Origin: Chiua virens | Lineage: Eukaryota; Basidiomycota; Agaricomycetes; Boletales; Boletaceae | DNA: 64,000 nt | Assembly (NCBI GenBank): GCA_019787685.1 | Contig: JAHNUO010000011.1 | Coordinates: forward strand, 496,001-560,000 | Direction of reading: 5' to 3' | Shown here: positions 20,640 to 32,377 of the stretch, in pieces | Position numbering within the stretch: the stretch's first letter is position 1 | Layout of the letters: every line of letters begins with the position of its first letter | Made by a program: the position numbers and the translations under genes | The notes under the pieces: generated by a model | Seen by the model: only the letters and a program-made list of their open reading frames with translations | What the model was told of the DNA's origin: nothing | The model's database searches: none

Positions 20640-21580
20640 CATCCTTTGAATGTTCATGGGTCCGATGTCAGATTCACTTCAGGTGCACAGATTCTCATTT
20701 CAGTTGTCATGGATGCCACATGTGTGAGGGGTGTGACATTCTGGGTTAGATCATGTAACTGCCCTATGATACATTGCAAGTGGATTGTGGGTGTCCAGGA
20801 TGCATACACCATACATTTGATGCATGGGAACAGGTCATGTGACATGACATTCTTTAAGTGGTCACAGGTCAAATGGCAGATTCACTTTGGGTGCTCAGAT
20901 TCTCATTTCAATCGTCATGGACACCACACATGTGCCATGGTGTGGTAAGGGGTGTGACATTCTCTGCTATATACATTCCACACAGCAAAGTTATGCAACA
21001 GACATTTCATGTGCAGATAGTGGTCTTCCTGGACATCAACACTGTGCATTGCATTCGATACATGAGAACAGGATCATGTGACACAATATTTTGTGCTCAG
21101 ATGTGGTCTTCCTGGATGCCCACACTGTGCATTTGATACATGAGAACAGAATCATGTGACATAACATTTTGTGTTCAGGGATGTGGTCTTCCTGGACACC
21201 TGCACTGTGCATTTGATGCTTGAGAACAGAATCATGTGACACAACATTTTGTGTTCAGATGTGGTCTTCCTGAACACCCATTGCTGTGCACTCAATGCAT
21301 GTGAACATTACATATTGTGTCACATGATTTTGTTTCCACATATTGAATACAAGTATATATAATGTATCTAACATAAAATGTCACACTTCTTATAACACCA
21401 TGGTACCCATGCAGTGGTCAAGACGCCTGAAATGAGAATCTGCATGCCCAAAGTGAATCAGACATTGGAATTATGAGAACTCAAAGCATGTCATGTCACA
21501 TGACTTTTGCCCATGCATTGAAGGCACAGTGTGGGTGTCCGGGACACCCACAATCCACTTGCGATGTTCAGGCAATTGTG
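20640..21580. repeat. Palindromic satellite cluster
   Basis: Direct units of about 78-80 bp recur (catgtga at 21075, 21153 and 21233) with the core atgtggtcttcctgga. The outer parts form inverted arms: gcaagtggattgtgggtgtcc near 20777 matches gggacacccacaatccacttgc near 21541 in reverse, and similarity continues for about 190 bp inward. No coding content. Confidence 0.75.
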
Positions 21581-22860
21581 TGAAGTTGTGAGGAACCATG
21601 GACAAGACATTTTATTTAGAAACAACAAAGGTAAATGGATACAATATTTAGTCCCATTGCTCCATCACCATAGCGTGGAAAGCCTTCCGTGCCCAATGCA
21701 TGCCCTGTTCCATGGCCTTAAGGTGATGTTCAGCATGTTGGGCAAGCACAAGTGCGGCCTGATGGATAGCACACACGGTCCTCATCTCTACTGTCCACCT
21801 GTCGACCTCCAACTTCATGATGGCCATATGAGACATGGCCACATGAGATCAAAGGTGCAGACTGTTGTCCTCATCCTTGCTGTTGGTAACATTGATATCA
21901 TCAGGGGAGAGGCAGGTTGCAGAGGTGGAGGCCCACCTTCTAGAACCTGCAAAAAAACAAAACAAAAAAACAAAAAACAAAAAAGTAAGTCAAATATTTG
22001 GACATGAATAACTTACTTTGGTTGGGTGCTGTCCCACAACCTCTGCCTTTTCCACCTGACACACTGGCTACCTTCCCTACATGGCTCATGAACAAACATC
22101 CTTGCTGGTGACATGAACAGAACCTGCAGGTGATGCAGCCTGCTTCGGTCCTGCACATGCTCATCCCCTTCTCGGTGCACCAACTGCATTGGCTGGAACC
22201 ATGGTGCAGTATGTTGTTGTTGTTGTTCCCCTTGCTTCATCAGCAGTGGTTTTGACTCATTTGCACTGAAATATAGTTATAGTTAGTATGAACAATACAG
22301 ACAAAGAATGCTGACTTACTTTATGTTGTGTAATATCCACCATGGCCATTCCTCAGGGGTTGTGGAGATGGATGATGGGGGGTGGGAACTTGGGTTCACT
22401 CATCTGCATTACCTTGCTCCAATTTTCCTTGTCAAGTTTGTCTTCCTCTGTGTTGTTGTCATTGTTTTAATATTGTTGCCTGCTTGCCCTTCTTGCTTCC
22501 AACTCTCACTCTCCTCTTCCTCCTGATGCTGTATGTCCTCTGTTTCCCAATGCTGCCTCTTCTCTTTCTCTTGGCGGTGCCTCTGCTCCTCCTCCCAATG
22601 CTATCTCTCCTCCTCCTCATGTGTCCATTCTGCCAGCTGCCTGGCTTGGTCTGCCTCATGCTCCCTCTGTATGTGCTCTCTTGTCTCTGCCTGTTTGCAT
22701 ACCCACCTTTGGCATGTCTGGTCTGCATCATGCAGCATTACAACGCTGGCCAGTAGGATCTGGAGCCACAATCTGCAGGCAATGTTGGTATTCATCACAT
22801 TGGTCAGGTGAGCCTGTTACACATGAGTCAGTCAATGTCAAAAAACAATCTGAATGAGTT
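21581..22860 (-). pseudogene. Unrecognised relic with Cys-rich motif and charged segment
   Basis: On the minus strand, frames around 22164-22020 show CRFCSCHQQGCLFMSHVGKV and a further Gly/Cys stretch. Frames around 22798-22601 show a Glu/Gln/Arg-rich, coiled-coil-like tract (HIQREHEADQARQLAEW). The CxxC pattern resembles zinc-binding clusters seen in fungal element proteins and in the duplicated tract at 48595-48960. An A-rich run lies at about 21950-21985. The family is unknown, the frame is broken, and the call is tentative. Confidence 0.35.
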
Positions 22861-23204
22861 GAAAGTACTTACAACACATTGTTGCCACTCAACACACCAA
22901 GTAGCTCGGTCTGTTGGGGATGACTCTGTCAGGCAAATCTTTACCATATATTAACCATTGGGAGTAGTAAAGGGGTCCTCTGGTACATTTGATTGACCAT
23001 ACATGCATAGTTACATAGTGAATACATTTTTGTGAGCAGTTAATCTAGCCATACCAATGTCATGGTGATGGTTGGGTCCATCATGTGGTTGGACTATCTA
23101 CATGTCGACTGAGTGGACTTATCAACAACAAACAGACTACCTTATTTAATAGTCTGGTTATGCATAAGAGACAATAGTTGCCATCTAGGCTTCATCACAG
23201 TGAT

Positions 23205-23670
23205 GTATAGTTGAGCACAATTGTACTAATAGCACACTATGAGCGTCCAAGATAACCACCCAACCATACCAAGTATATTAATTGGCATACAGTTTAACTA
23301 AGCACAGTGCACAAAAGTGTGGTGTGGTCGTCCAAGATGACCACCTGACAACATCCTGTGAGATGACCATGTAGCAAACTATAGTGTAGTCACTACAGAA
23401 ACAACAGTAGCTAATGACCAATATAAGGTCAGCTTATGTAATCTACCAGATCGAGTCCATACGAGATGACTCGAATCTCAGATTTACAACAGACCACATT
23501 GCACTGTTGCACAGTGTGCTCAACTGTGTACCATACACACTGTGGGTATTGTCAGGTGGTTGTCTTGGATGCCCACATTGTCACACAGTGTGCTCAACTG
23601 TGTATCAACACAATAATACACCTGGTGTTGTTGGGTGGTCACACACACTATCACTTTGGACCCGACTATG
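23205..23670. repeat. Inverted-repeat satellite interrupted by a solo LTR
   Basis: Arms with tccaagatgaccacc / ggtggttgtcttgga and gttgagcaca / tgtgctcaac lie on both sides of the solo LTR at 23370-23491. The sequence is related to the 20.6-21.6 kb cluster. Confidence 0.6.
23370..23491. mobile_element. Solo short LTR (family D, 122 bp)
   Basis: Begins TGTAG and ends CAACA, flanked by perfect 5-bp duplications GACCA (23365-23369 and 23492-23496). This copy keeps CpGs (gatcgag, tacgagatg, ctcgaa) that are TpG or CpA in the copies at 35044, 37062 and 46456, so it is the youngest of the four. Confidence 0.9.
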
Positions 23671-23749
23671 ACAGATAAATGCAGGAAAAACAAAACCACA
23701 TATAGTCATCTCTTATGATCTCATTCTTTTTGCTATGTCAAATGTGATC

Positions 23750-24960
23750 TTGTGAACCATTTAGATAGGGGGGTTTCCATATTTAGATGAATTAGGGTTA
23801 CAATGTAACCCTAGGGTGCTAGGGTTGGACAGCAGAAGTGATGCATAACTCAATGCCAATGGCATCTTGGAGGCAATGCTTGCAATAGGACAGCTCTTGG
23901 AGCTTGATGTTGAAGGTGCTGAATTGGGAGGGCATGCATATGGAGTAGGTTTTGTGAAAGTGCTGCGTCCTTCCCACAATGGCATCTTACCCTTATGTGA
24001 GAGCAAGAAAGGTGTGAAGTTATTCAAGTCAGAGGGCCCAGGGGACACATGGGTAGCTGTGAATTCCTAGTAAAAAAGCAGTCACGGTCAACAAGCAAGT
24101 GACGAGAATATTAGGATACCTGACAAACCCTGTGCACATCTGCCGAGTTCATGAATGCATCATTAATCCCAGAATCTTCAGTGGCATTGGGCTTGTCTAA
24201 GCACATGGTGGATGAAGGTGCCTGATTTTCCAAGTCACTGGTGCCAGTGGATTCCTTCTCAACAATCACAATCTTGTTCTCATTCATCTTATTCACCTCT
24301 GCCTCTACATCATTTTCCTCTTCCTCTTCATCTGGAGCTTCACCTGGTTTTCTTTTGATAATTTTCAATAGGTTCTGTGAGTGGCTAGCACTAGATTTGG
24401 GCGAAAGGAGTTCACTGTTAAAAGACAGGATGCTGTTCCAGATTGAGTTGAGCTCTTGTTAGTGGGAAAATACACAGAGTACATTCTCTGAATTAAGTCA
24501 ATACAATCAGATCAATGCAAGTAACTCAACTAGCTTTGTGTGAACATACCTAAGAGATTTTGTGGGTGTGAACCAGCATCACTGTCAGCCAGAGGCACAA
24601 TGCCACTCCCAGTGCTTCTGAATTGTGAGCAGTGCTCATGATACTTTGCCTTGAGCCTAAAAATAATTGATATCCCATTAGAACTGTAGCACTACTAGTG
24701 AATTGCCATGCATTGTACTCACATGCTCAATTGGTTGGTCATGGAAGTAACAAATTTTGCTAGCTCTGCTCCCTATGAAGCAGAATAGTCAGGATTATTT
24801 TCGAACATATATTTGGCAATCATGGCGGATACGTTCTTTTTGTTCTTCCCAGATGGCTTGTCATCAGAGGAGAGCTTGGGCATGGAGGAGGAAGTGCAAT
24901 CATGAAATAGAATATGTTAATCAGCTACATGGGACAAAATTCATTGAACGAGGACGTCTG
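23750..24960 (-). pseudogene. Unrecognised intron-bearing gene relic
   Basis: Minus-strand exon-like pieces read MPKLSSDDKPSGKNKKNV..AKYMFENNPDYSAS (about 24880-24780), then GAELAKFVTSMTNQLSM, an intron-like gap (GTGAGTAC to TTTTTAG, about 24720-24660), and KAKYHEHCSQFRSTGSG (about 24655-24600). An acidic frame follows (PDEEEEENDVEAEV). At least one stop interrupts it. I do not recognise the family. The intron structure suggests a copied host gene or a multi-exon transposon gene. Confidence 0.4.
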
Positions 24961-25321
24961 TACGTCTTGCCTCCCAAGCGACATTTGCAGGCAAGGTTTT
25001 CTTGGAGAAGGATGAGATAGTAGTAGATTTGAGGTGGGGAGAAGCAGGAGCAGGCATTAGTGTTGCTGCAGCTTTGACTCCAAGCTGACTTGAGTCATAG
25101 CTGAGCCATTGGCTATTTGCGCTCAGCTAGTAACTGGCTTCTCATATTGCCAGCTCTGGATTTTGGCCCAAGCTGCACAGCTGACTCAGCACCAACCAGA
25201 GCTGCATGGTAGCACACATAACATTTTTTCATAGCCATAAGTGTACTACACAATATAACATACACACTGTAGCAAATGTACTCAGTCCAAATGAAACAAA
25301 TAAAAAAAGTAGTGTCTAGTA

Positions 25322-28300
25322 TCACTCCTCATTGTTCTCCTTGTCACCTATAACACCAATGACATGATCAATGTCCAATCCTAACCCGTCATGGTTGATG
25401 TTGTTGTTGACAATTATCACGAGAATATTGTCATTGTTGACATCAATGATCATTTGTGCCGTCAACATTGTGAAATTGAGCCACTCTTTCTTGAGGAAAA
25501 ACTTGAGCATCTGAAGCACTTCCATCAGAATGGGACTGATTCAGTTATGGTGTTTCATCATTGTTTCACTACCAGATGAAAAACTCTCTCATAAGGAGCA
25601 GCTGAGGCTTGGATCGGAAGATAATCCATTGTTATTCAATAGAGCATAGGGTATATAGAACAGGAAACCTAGTTGAGATTCATCAAGTCAACAGTTAAGC
25701 ATCAGTTCTCAATGATTTTCTCAGCCAACTTACCACCCAATAGGAAAGTGGATCCATTCCCTCAGGAGAACAGGATGTCATCATGTACAATGCAAACTCC
25801 TGTTCAATGGTTTGAGTACTGGTCAGTAGGCGTCATAGGTGTAATGTTGGAATCCTGTATCGTGAAGCGAGGCATGTTGCACTGGGGGCATTGGGAAGAA
25901 GAGTGCTGGGTATGAGATTGCATTCTATGAGTTGCTCGCCTGTCTCCTGGTTGCTCACTTTGTGATGGTCATTCATCTAGGTTCAAATCTAGTCAGTATT
26001 AAAGATGACGTCATGAACACGTAGGCTTACTAGTTCCAAAATCACCCATCGCACTTTGGTGATGTTGTCCACTGGTCAATTTGCTTCAATTCAACTGAGG
26101 CAGATGGAAGGATCAATCACTGTAGATGCCTCAGTATGAGGTGACCACTAATGATAGATGTACCCACACATTGCAATGGCATATGTGTTTGTCCTTTCCA
26201 TGTGATGGTAATAGTCTCTTGCAGTAGAAAGGCCAATGTCAATGAAAGGTGCACAACGAGAGGCTGACCTGCTGAGATAATCCCACTAAACGATGATCGC
26301 CTCAAATGATAGGACTGCATGCGACAAGAGAGGTAGGCATTTGCTCGACATTATCTATTGAGCAGCATGAAGGATCTGAGTTCAAGGGTAAAGTGTCAGC
26401 AACATGACTCTGCTACAGTACCAAGTGACACCCTGAAGCTCACCTCAAGAACTATTTCTAGGTCTTCCATTGTATGTCATCAAGGGTGTAGTTGGCAATT
26501 TCTCAATGTGCTGGAGCCTTGAAGAAACAGTCAAGGGCCTAGGAGAATGATCAGTATGAGGTCAAAAGTTTAGCACACTATGCTCTCACCAGCTTCAAGG
26601 TGTGGAGATGATTGATCATTAGATAGATGGAATCCCAGCACAACTTCACATCCCTAAGCAACTCAAGCACAGGAAGCTTCATCAGATTGCTGTCCTCATT
26701 GGTAAACCAGTTCATTTGGTTTCCTGTGATGAGTGTGTTGTCAAATACTTCACGACGAAGACTAGAGGCATGTAAAATGTGAACGATGTTGTGGCTGAGA
26801 GTGATTGGGTCTCATTGGAGGGCCTCAAGGTATGTATCCTTGTTGATTGAAATATTTGGATTGAGTGGGTCATGCCAAGCATCATGGGCCACTCCAAAGT
26901 CAATGTCCATGTATTTGTTGGCAATGTGACCAGAACTGAGGATGTGTGGAAAGCACATAATCTATCAATCAATGGGATCCAACTGAAAGCCGTGTGCATC
27001 AAGAAGGTGAGATAGTTCTCACATGGCTGCATTATTATTCTTTGTATTGTTGAGAGTAAAGTGGCTGACCTATTGGAACATGCTAAGTAAATTCCTGAAG
27101 ATGAATGATCTATACACACATTGTGCACCACTCCTGCACATTCTAGCAGATGCATAATTGTTTTTGCAAGATTCATCCTTATATGGTTGCCAGGGAAATG
27201 GTGAAAGGCAATAAGTGCAGCCTTCATCTTGAGAGTCCTAGCCTGTTTGCCCTGGGCAATCCAATATGCTGTCAATGCAAGGAAGGGCCAAGTATTCTCA
27301 TCTGTCCATACATCACATGTGAATGAGATTCGACCCTCAGCTGCCTGCAATGAAGAAGTGAGACATGGACGCATATAAAACTCGTAACTAAGGAAACAAT
27401 GCACAGCTAAGTCATTCTTCAAGACGAGGAAGTACTGTCTCCAAGCTTCGATAATGAGCTCTCACATCTTTGTACATCAAGGAATCTGTGTATTTCTCAG
27501 ATCTTGATAGAGAAGCATGAGCAGGCATCAAAATTCTGGGCATTCAACCACACTAATCAACTGCCACAACAGTTTAGAAAGGTGAAGATGGTTATAGGAA
27601 TTACACTAATGCACCTGATTGTCCGTGACAATAAACTGCATTAGATACTGATGAAATGCAGCACTAGAGAATGGCAGGTGCCCGCTTTCTACAGCAATAG
27701 GTCCCAAGGGTGAAGATGACATGTCCCGTCCTTGATTCAAGGGTGAAAGCAATTGAATGGAGGCATTTGGAGCAGCAAGAGCTTGGTGAAGCATCCAGAA
27801 ATCATAGCCCACAAGAAACACTGCTTTCACGGGCTCCAACCAGATCATCCAACTGTTCTTCTCAGCTTTCTCCAGATAAATGTCGAGGTGGAATCTTTCA
27901 ATATGACCACACTTGGACATATTTGAAGTCTTGGTACCATATGAAAATGACCTGTCAGATATAATGCAGGGTAATCATAGCATGGTAACTCACAGGCATA
28001 CAACACAAAAGACTTGTTTATTGTCTTTGTGCTTCAGAAAGAAGAATGCAACCTCAGCAAATGAAGCTTGTTGCTGAGACAAATGGGTGGACATTGGTGG
28101 GTTGGTAGTCGCACTTGTCTGTAAATTGCCAGCATAATGATCTCCATGGGCTCTGGGAATGGAGAGCTCTTCATTGCTTCCACTGACATCTGCAAGGTTG
28201 AAGCACTTCTCAGGCTCTGCTGCAACGTCTGCAGGGGTAGACTCAGAATCTGCAGGGCCAGAGGCATTACTGTGTTCTTGTGACCCACGAAAGCGGGTGG

Positions 28301-28490
28301 GGAGATGACAACAACAAGTGGGACACAATGAGTTGGTGTGCGGAGGTGCAGATTCTAGCAACTGAAGTGCAGCAGAGTCAAGACATGCTACGATGGCAGG
28401 CTCACTTGATTGGGGTGAGTCGGGTGACTGTTGATCACGGAGGGTTTTGTTAGATTGTGGGGGCATCATGGTAGTGGTTGCTTGGTTCAC
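25322..28490 (-). pseudogene. hAT-family transposase relic with introns
   Basis: A long, decayed hAT transposase. From the N terminus at 28490: a Ser/Pro-rich leader, a BED-finger-like start (FAEVAFFFLKHKDNK..FCVVC, about 28060-27990), FSYGTKTSNMSKCGHIERFH (about 27930-27890), the core ISFTCDVWTDEN (about 27340-27290), LLRDVKLCWDSIYLMINHLH (about 26670-26600), ARDYYHHMERTNTYAIAM (about 26225-26170) and the dimerisation domain, with MDYLPIQASAAPYERVF and ISPILMEVLQMLKFFLKKEW split across frames at 25640-25470. At least one clear intron remains: GTAAGT at 25733 to TAG at 25669, 65 nt. Stops and frame shifts are frequent. I could not define terminal inverted repeats or an 8-bp duplication. Confidence 0.85.
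25669..25733 (-). other. 65-nt intron in the hAT relic
   Basis: GTAAGT..CTCAACTAG separates the exon ending SYWV from the one beginning FPVLYTL; a CTTAAC branch-like motif is present. This length is typical for agaricomycete introns. Confidence 0.6.
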
Positions 28491-29375
28491 AAATTGTTCA
28501 ATGGTTAGTTTTATATAATGGAGTTTTTATCTAGTCGTTCAGATGAAAACGGATGGGATGGTTATTGATTTACATTGTTTGCAGGGTCTAGGGATATCAG
28601 ATGACCTGTACAGACCCACTCAGTGACTGAGACAGACTCTTAGAAATTACCGCATGTGGAGAGCGCTTAGGACCTAGAAGCGAACACATATATTCTCAGG
28701 CTCGAGTGGAACAACGTACATGTCATGTTACAGTCAACAACAGTAAGTATCAAATTCAACAAAGAAAAAAAGGAGCAGATCATGCATTTCAAGCAAAATG
28801 AAAAAGGTCCTACTACACTTGCCTCAGTTTCTTTGTGGCATCACCCTCCTCTCAGGTCCTTCCAGTATTCAGGTGCTTTAGACCATGGAACGACTTCAGA
28901 TACCAAGATTCATAACAACTGTGACTTGTCATCTTGACCCCCTTGAAGATGTCTGCCTCAAATGACTGCAGGGATATGGGAAGAGTGATACAATGTGAGA
29001 TCAAAGGTGACAAGTCATCTGGAGATTGCCTATCATGGATGATGATCTCACAAAATGAGATTATAGATTTCTTGACTTCCTCAAGGCTGCATAGAAGTAC
29101 AGCTTGCACTTGGTCCCAACTGACATCACCGGGTGACATCTTGATGTCAGAGTATATCAGTCACAATTAGTACAAATAGGAACATAGAGGTTACATAGAA
29201 TACTTACACAAGACGCATAATAATCTCCTGCCTCAGTCCCAATATCCAAGTTCTCCGAATCAGGCTTCTTCACCCACACATGATACATCACATTGTTGAT
29301 TGAGCACCATGTGTGCCCACCAACAACCAAAGGCTCCAGCATGAAATCCTTAGTGAACCCAGAGACAGTAGAACC
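28491..29375. other. Unassigned sequence upstream of the hAT relic
   Basis: It may contain the 5' end of the hAT element. Minus-strand frames near 28852-29139 are open but unrecognised. Confidence 0.35.
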
Positions 29376-29475
29376 GAGGCAAAGTATGCCATAATAGATA
29401 ATGAAGTATCTTGTATAATGGAGTAGAGCTTGAGTAGGAAGGTGAAAAGATAATGAGTGAAACATGATTGTAACA
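29376..29475 (-). mobile_element. Family-A LTR fragment
   Basis: About 100 bp (gaggcaaagtatgcc...gattgtaaca) aligns with the terminal part of the LTR at 19180-19762 and, more weakly, with the intact LTR. The rest of the LTR is missing. Confidence 0.7.
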
Positions 29476-30474
29476 CCTAATGACATTGAATTGATCAAGT
29501 GAGACTACAGATAACTTCTACAAAATGGAATGAGAAATGCAGCAGCAGCAGGACTGCTCATAAGGACATATTACTTACCAGAAAATTTTCTCCTTCTTCG
29601 TGTTCCTTGAGTATGTGTGCAAGGTGTTCAGTTGCACCCTTGCAAAGGCCTAGAGAACCAATAAACATAAGCCACTAGACACAACATCATGGGCCATTCA
29701 GAGCCTCAGAGCCAAAATCAAGGACTCACTAGGTTTGTTGAGGGACAGTGTGTCCAATACACTATGTAGCTGAGCTGTATCCCACATTTTGTCAACTTTG
29801 AAAACTCTAAGGGGTATTGAAGTGTGGAGATAGCCCTAGAAAAGCATAAAGGTAGGGACTTGTTAGCTGGTGATGCGGTGAGGAAAGGACTTGTGAATGA
29901 TTTTGATGAAATAAGAGAGGGTGAGCTGCTGCACCTCTTTTCAAATGCAATTGGTACCTTCAGGGCCCTGTGAGAACCCATGGATGTGTAGCTGCTGTAT
30001 TCAGCGAAAGATGATGTCATGGTGCAAGGAATCAGCTGACCCTCTAGTCTCAGTTGAGGGTGGTGGGGGAGTGGCAGCAAATTGCAGAGTTGCAGAGGGT
30101 AACCAGGGGATATGTGGAGCCTGTTTGGGTATATCCATCTCAACGCATATGGGAACACTAACCCTTTGCACCTACTATGTATGAAACAAAAAAGAACCCA
30201 GGAGCTGGGAAAAGAATAATAGGTTGTCTAAGAACAGATCTAATGACCTGAGCAGAGCTGAACTGAATGACAGATACAGCATGTGCTACACGCCACTGTG
30301 TTTGAGAATGATTGATTCATAACTCATATACTCCTCGCAAATGGAAACAGACCTTCTTCTGTTCGTCAATCCATTGCATTGACTTCAAGCTGACATTCAA
30401 CACTTTAGATTCCTGTCAGACAGTTGTCAGCTGTGAGAATGAGTCAGAATCATTAGAAGAGCAGTACTGTAGCT
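29476..30474. other. Unassigned sequence
   Basis: A minus-strand frame at about 29718-30158 is open but shows no domain I recognise. No repeat structure was seen. Confidence 0.35.
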
Positions 30475-31540
30475 GTGGAGCACCTGTCTCTGTTCCAACA
30501 AGACATCCCTCACCAAGTTGATGGGAGATATAGGCTTGAAGAGTGTGTTGGGACTGGGTCATTCAGTACTTTGTTTGAGTTTTTGTTATTTTTAGGGCCC
30601 TTGTTGACAGAACTTTGCAGCAGCAGTTTACAAAGCAGTCAATATAATAAACCATAGAAACTATGTGATTAAAATGGAATCCCTCACCAATGGAAAATCT
30701 TCACGTCTTGAGTGAGAGATGAATATCCTCAAGCAACTCAATGATGGCACACTGGTTGGTGTTCCACACATCCACTAGTTTGGTCATGAATCAAATTTTG
30801 TTGTTCTTGTCCTTGATCTTCTGGGTCTGTTGTTGGGGGATGTCATTAAAACGTGAAAGAAATTGAATGTCATCACCATCCAGCATATTGGCAAACAACT
30901 GGTAGGTATCATGACCTGAATTTCATGACACAAAGTACTACTCTATTGCATTATAGCTATCACGTCTCTAATACATATACTCACATGGTTATATCCATGG
31001 CAATATCCAACCGCGAAACATCCTCCTTGGTGCTGACAATCCTCAAACCATCTTCATTGTTGACTTTGACCTCTCCCAATCCTATTGCCATCCTGTCACT
31101 GGCCAGCACCTACCATTTCACGCAAAGTGTGGCTTAAATGGAACACCCGCCTTTGTCTCCATCAACAATCACCTGGGAGGCAAGCTAGGTCACTGTGATG
31201 ATCTTGAGTCCATGGTCTATGTTTTCACATATATACTGTTTGGATCCCTTCCTTGGATCCGGGATTCTCATCAAAAGAAAACCAAGCTATCAACCACCCT
31301 CATGTCTAAGTGCTCAATAGCTCTCAAGCAGCTATGCTACAAGCACCACTTCCTAGCACTCTCTGATATGCTTCTGTACACTCATATGTTGTCATTTGAT
31401 GAACCTCCCAACTACAGTCTTCTCTGTTCCTTGCTATGCACTTCTACCTCTCTCAATGATGCCAAGTCGATTCATGTCATCAAGGATGATCTTCATCAAA
31501 TACTTCTTTCTCACTGAATTCATCCCAGTTTCCCACACTG
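30475..31540 (+). pseudogene. Casein kinase 1-like protein kinase relic
   Basis: The N-terminal lobe appears as VDGRYRLEECVGTGSFSTLFE (about 30520-30580, glycine loop GTGSFS). After an interruption of about 400 bp, the catalytic part resumes at about 31000: NILLGADNPQTIFIVDFDLSQ (DFG changed to DFD), GLNGTPAFVSINNHLGG (about 31132-31185), and DDLESMVYVFTYILFGSLPW (about 31196-31255), a CK1-family signature. The HRD region and the sequence between the lobes are not intact, and frames shift after SLPW. It is a dead copy; the kinase family assignment is firm. Confidence 0.75.
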
Positions 31541-32375
31541 TTCTCATTCTTGAATACCCCTCAATCAACTTGAAGATTGCAAGCAATGATGAACATGATC
31601 TTGATTTTTTTTTGACAATTTTAGGGTAAGTCATAAGCTGTATTTGTATTACAGCTGCATAACACTGACAGTCCAGTTTATTCATGATGAAATCCGGATC
31701 AGTCAATTTCTAGGTTTTGACTGGTTATTTTCTCATTGTTTTGCCTTTTTATAGACACTATCTGTTGTACTGTAACTTGTAGTACTATCTGTTGTTTTGT
31801 TTGTATCTTTGCAGCAAAAGGGTTGTCAAGCTGTTTTTGTGTCTGAAAACCCAACTCTAGACTGGTCAGCAGTCAATTGAGGTTGGATGGGGCTAGAAGC
31901 TGACTACAGCTGACTGGTCAGCTGTGCCAAGCTGGTGTGTCAAAGTGGCACATCTAAGAGAGCTGAACTGCACTACATGCCACATGAAGCCAGAGCTGGC
32001 TAATGGCTAGCCAAGTTGTGGCAACACTAGAAGGCATAGTAGGCACCTTGCCCTTTTCCTTCTTCTTGGCCATTGAGCAACCACTCTGAGAGGCTGGAAC
32101 TGTCAAAGTGACCTGTTCAAGTTGCTTGTGCATACCTGCTTGAGTATTAGGGATTCTTGCCATCACTATCAGCTTGTTGGTCAGGGCTTGTAGTCTTGCA
32201 GAGCATTGAGAGGGGAAGCGAAGGGCAGGCATACTTTTTAAGCTCTGCCTAGATACCCTTGTAACTTGCCTTCATTCCAGGCCTGAAAAATGGCCCATAA
32301 TTGCTCTACTATAGCTGCAGAATAGCCTAAATGAATACCACTAATGTATATGGTCATCATAAACAAAAAGCAAAT
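31541..32375. other. Unassigned sequence
   Basis: Contains short repeats of the form agctgactggtcagctg near 31905. No gene recognised. Confidence 0.35.
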
Positions 32376-32377
32376 TA

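Noticed and set aside
21005..21300. CRISPR-like regular repeats
   Set aside because: Direct repeats have no unique spacers; adjacent units differ by substitutions along their whole length and the context is eukaryotic.
22382..22756. Leu/Pro/Cys-rich plus frame resembling a membrane protein
   Set aside because: It mirrors a CT-rich tract; the opposite strand reads as a charged coiled-coil-like remnant, which is more plausible.
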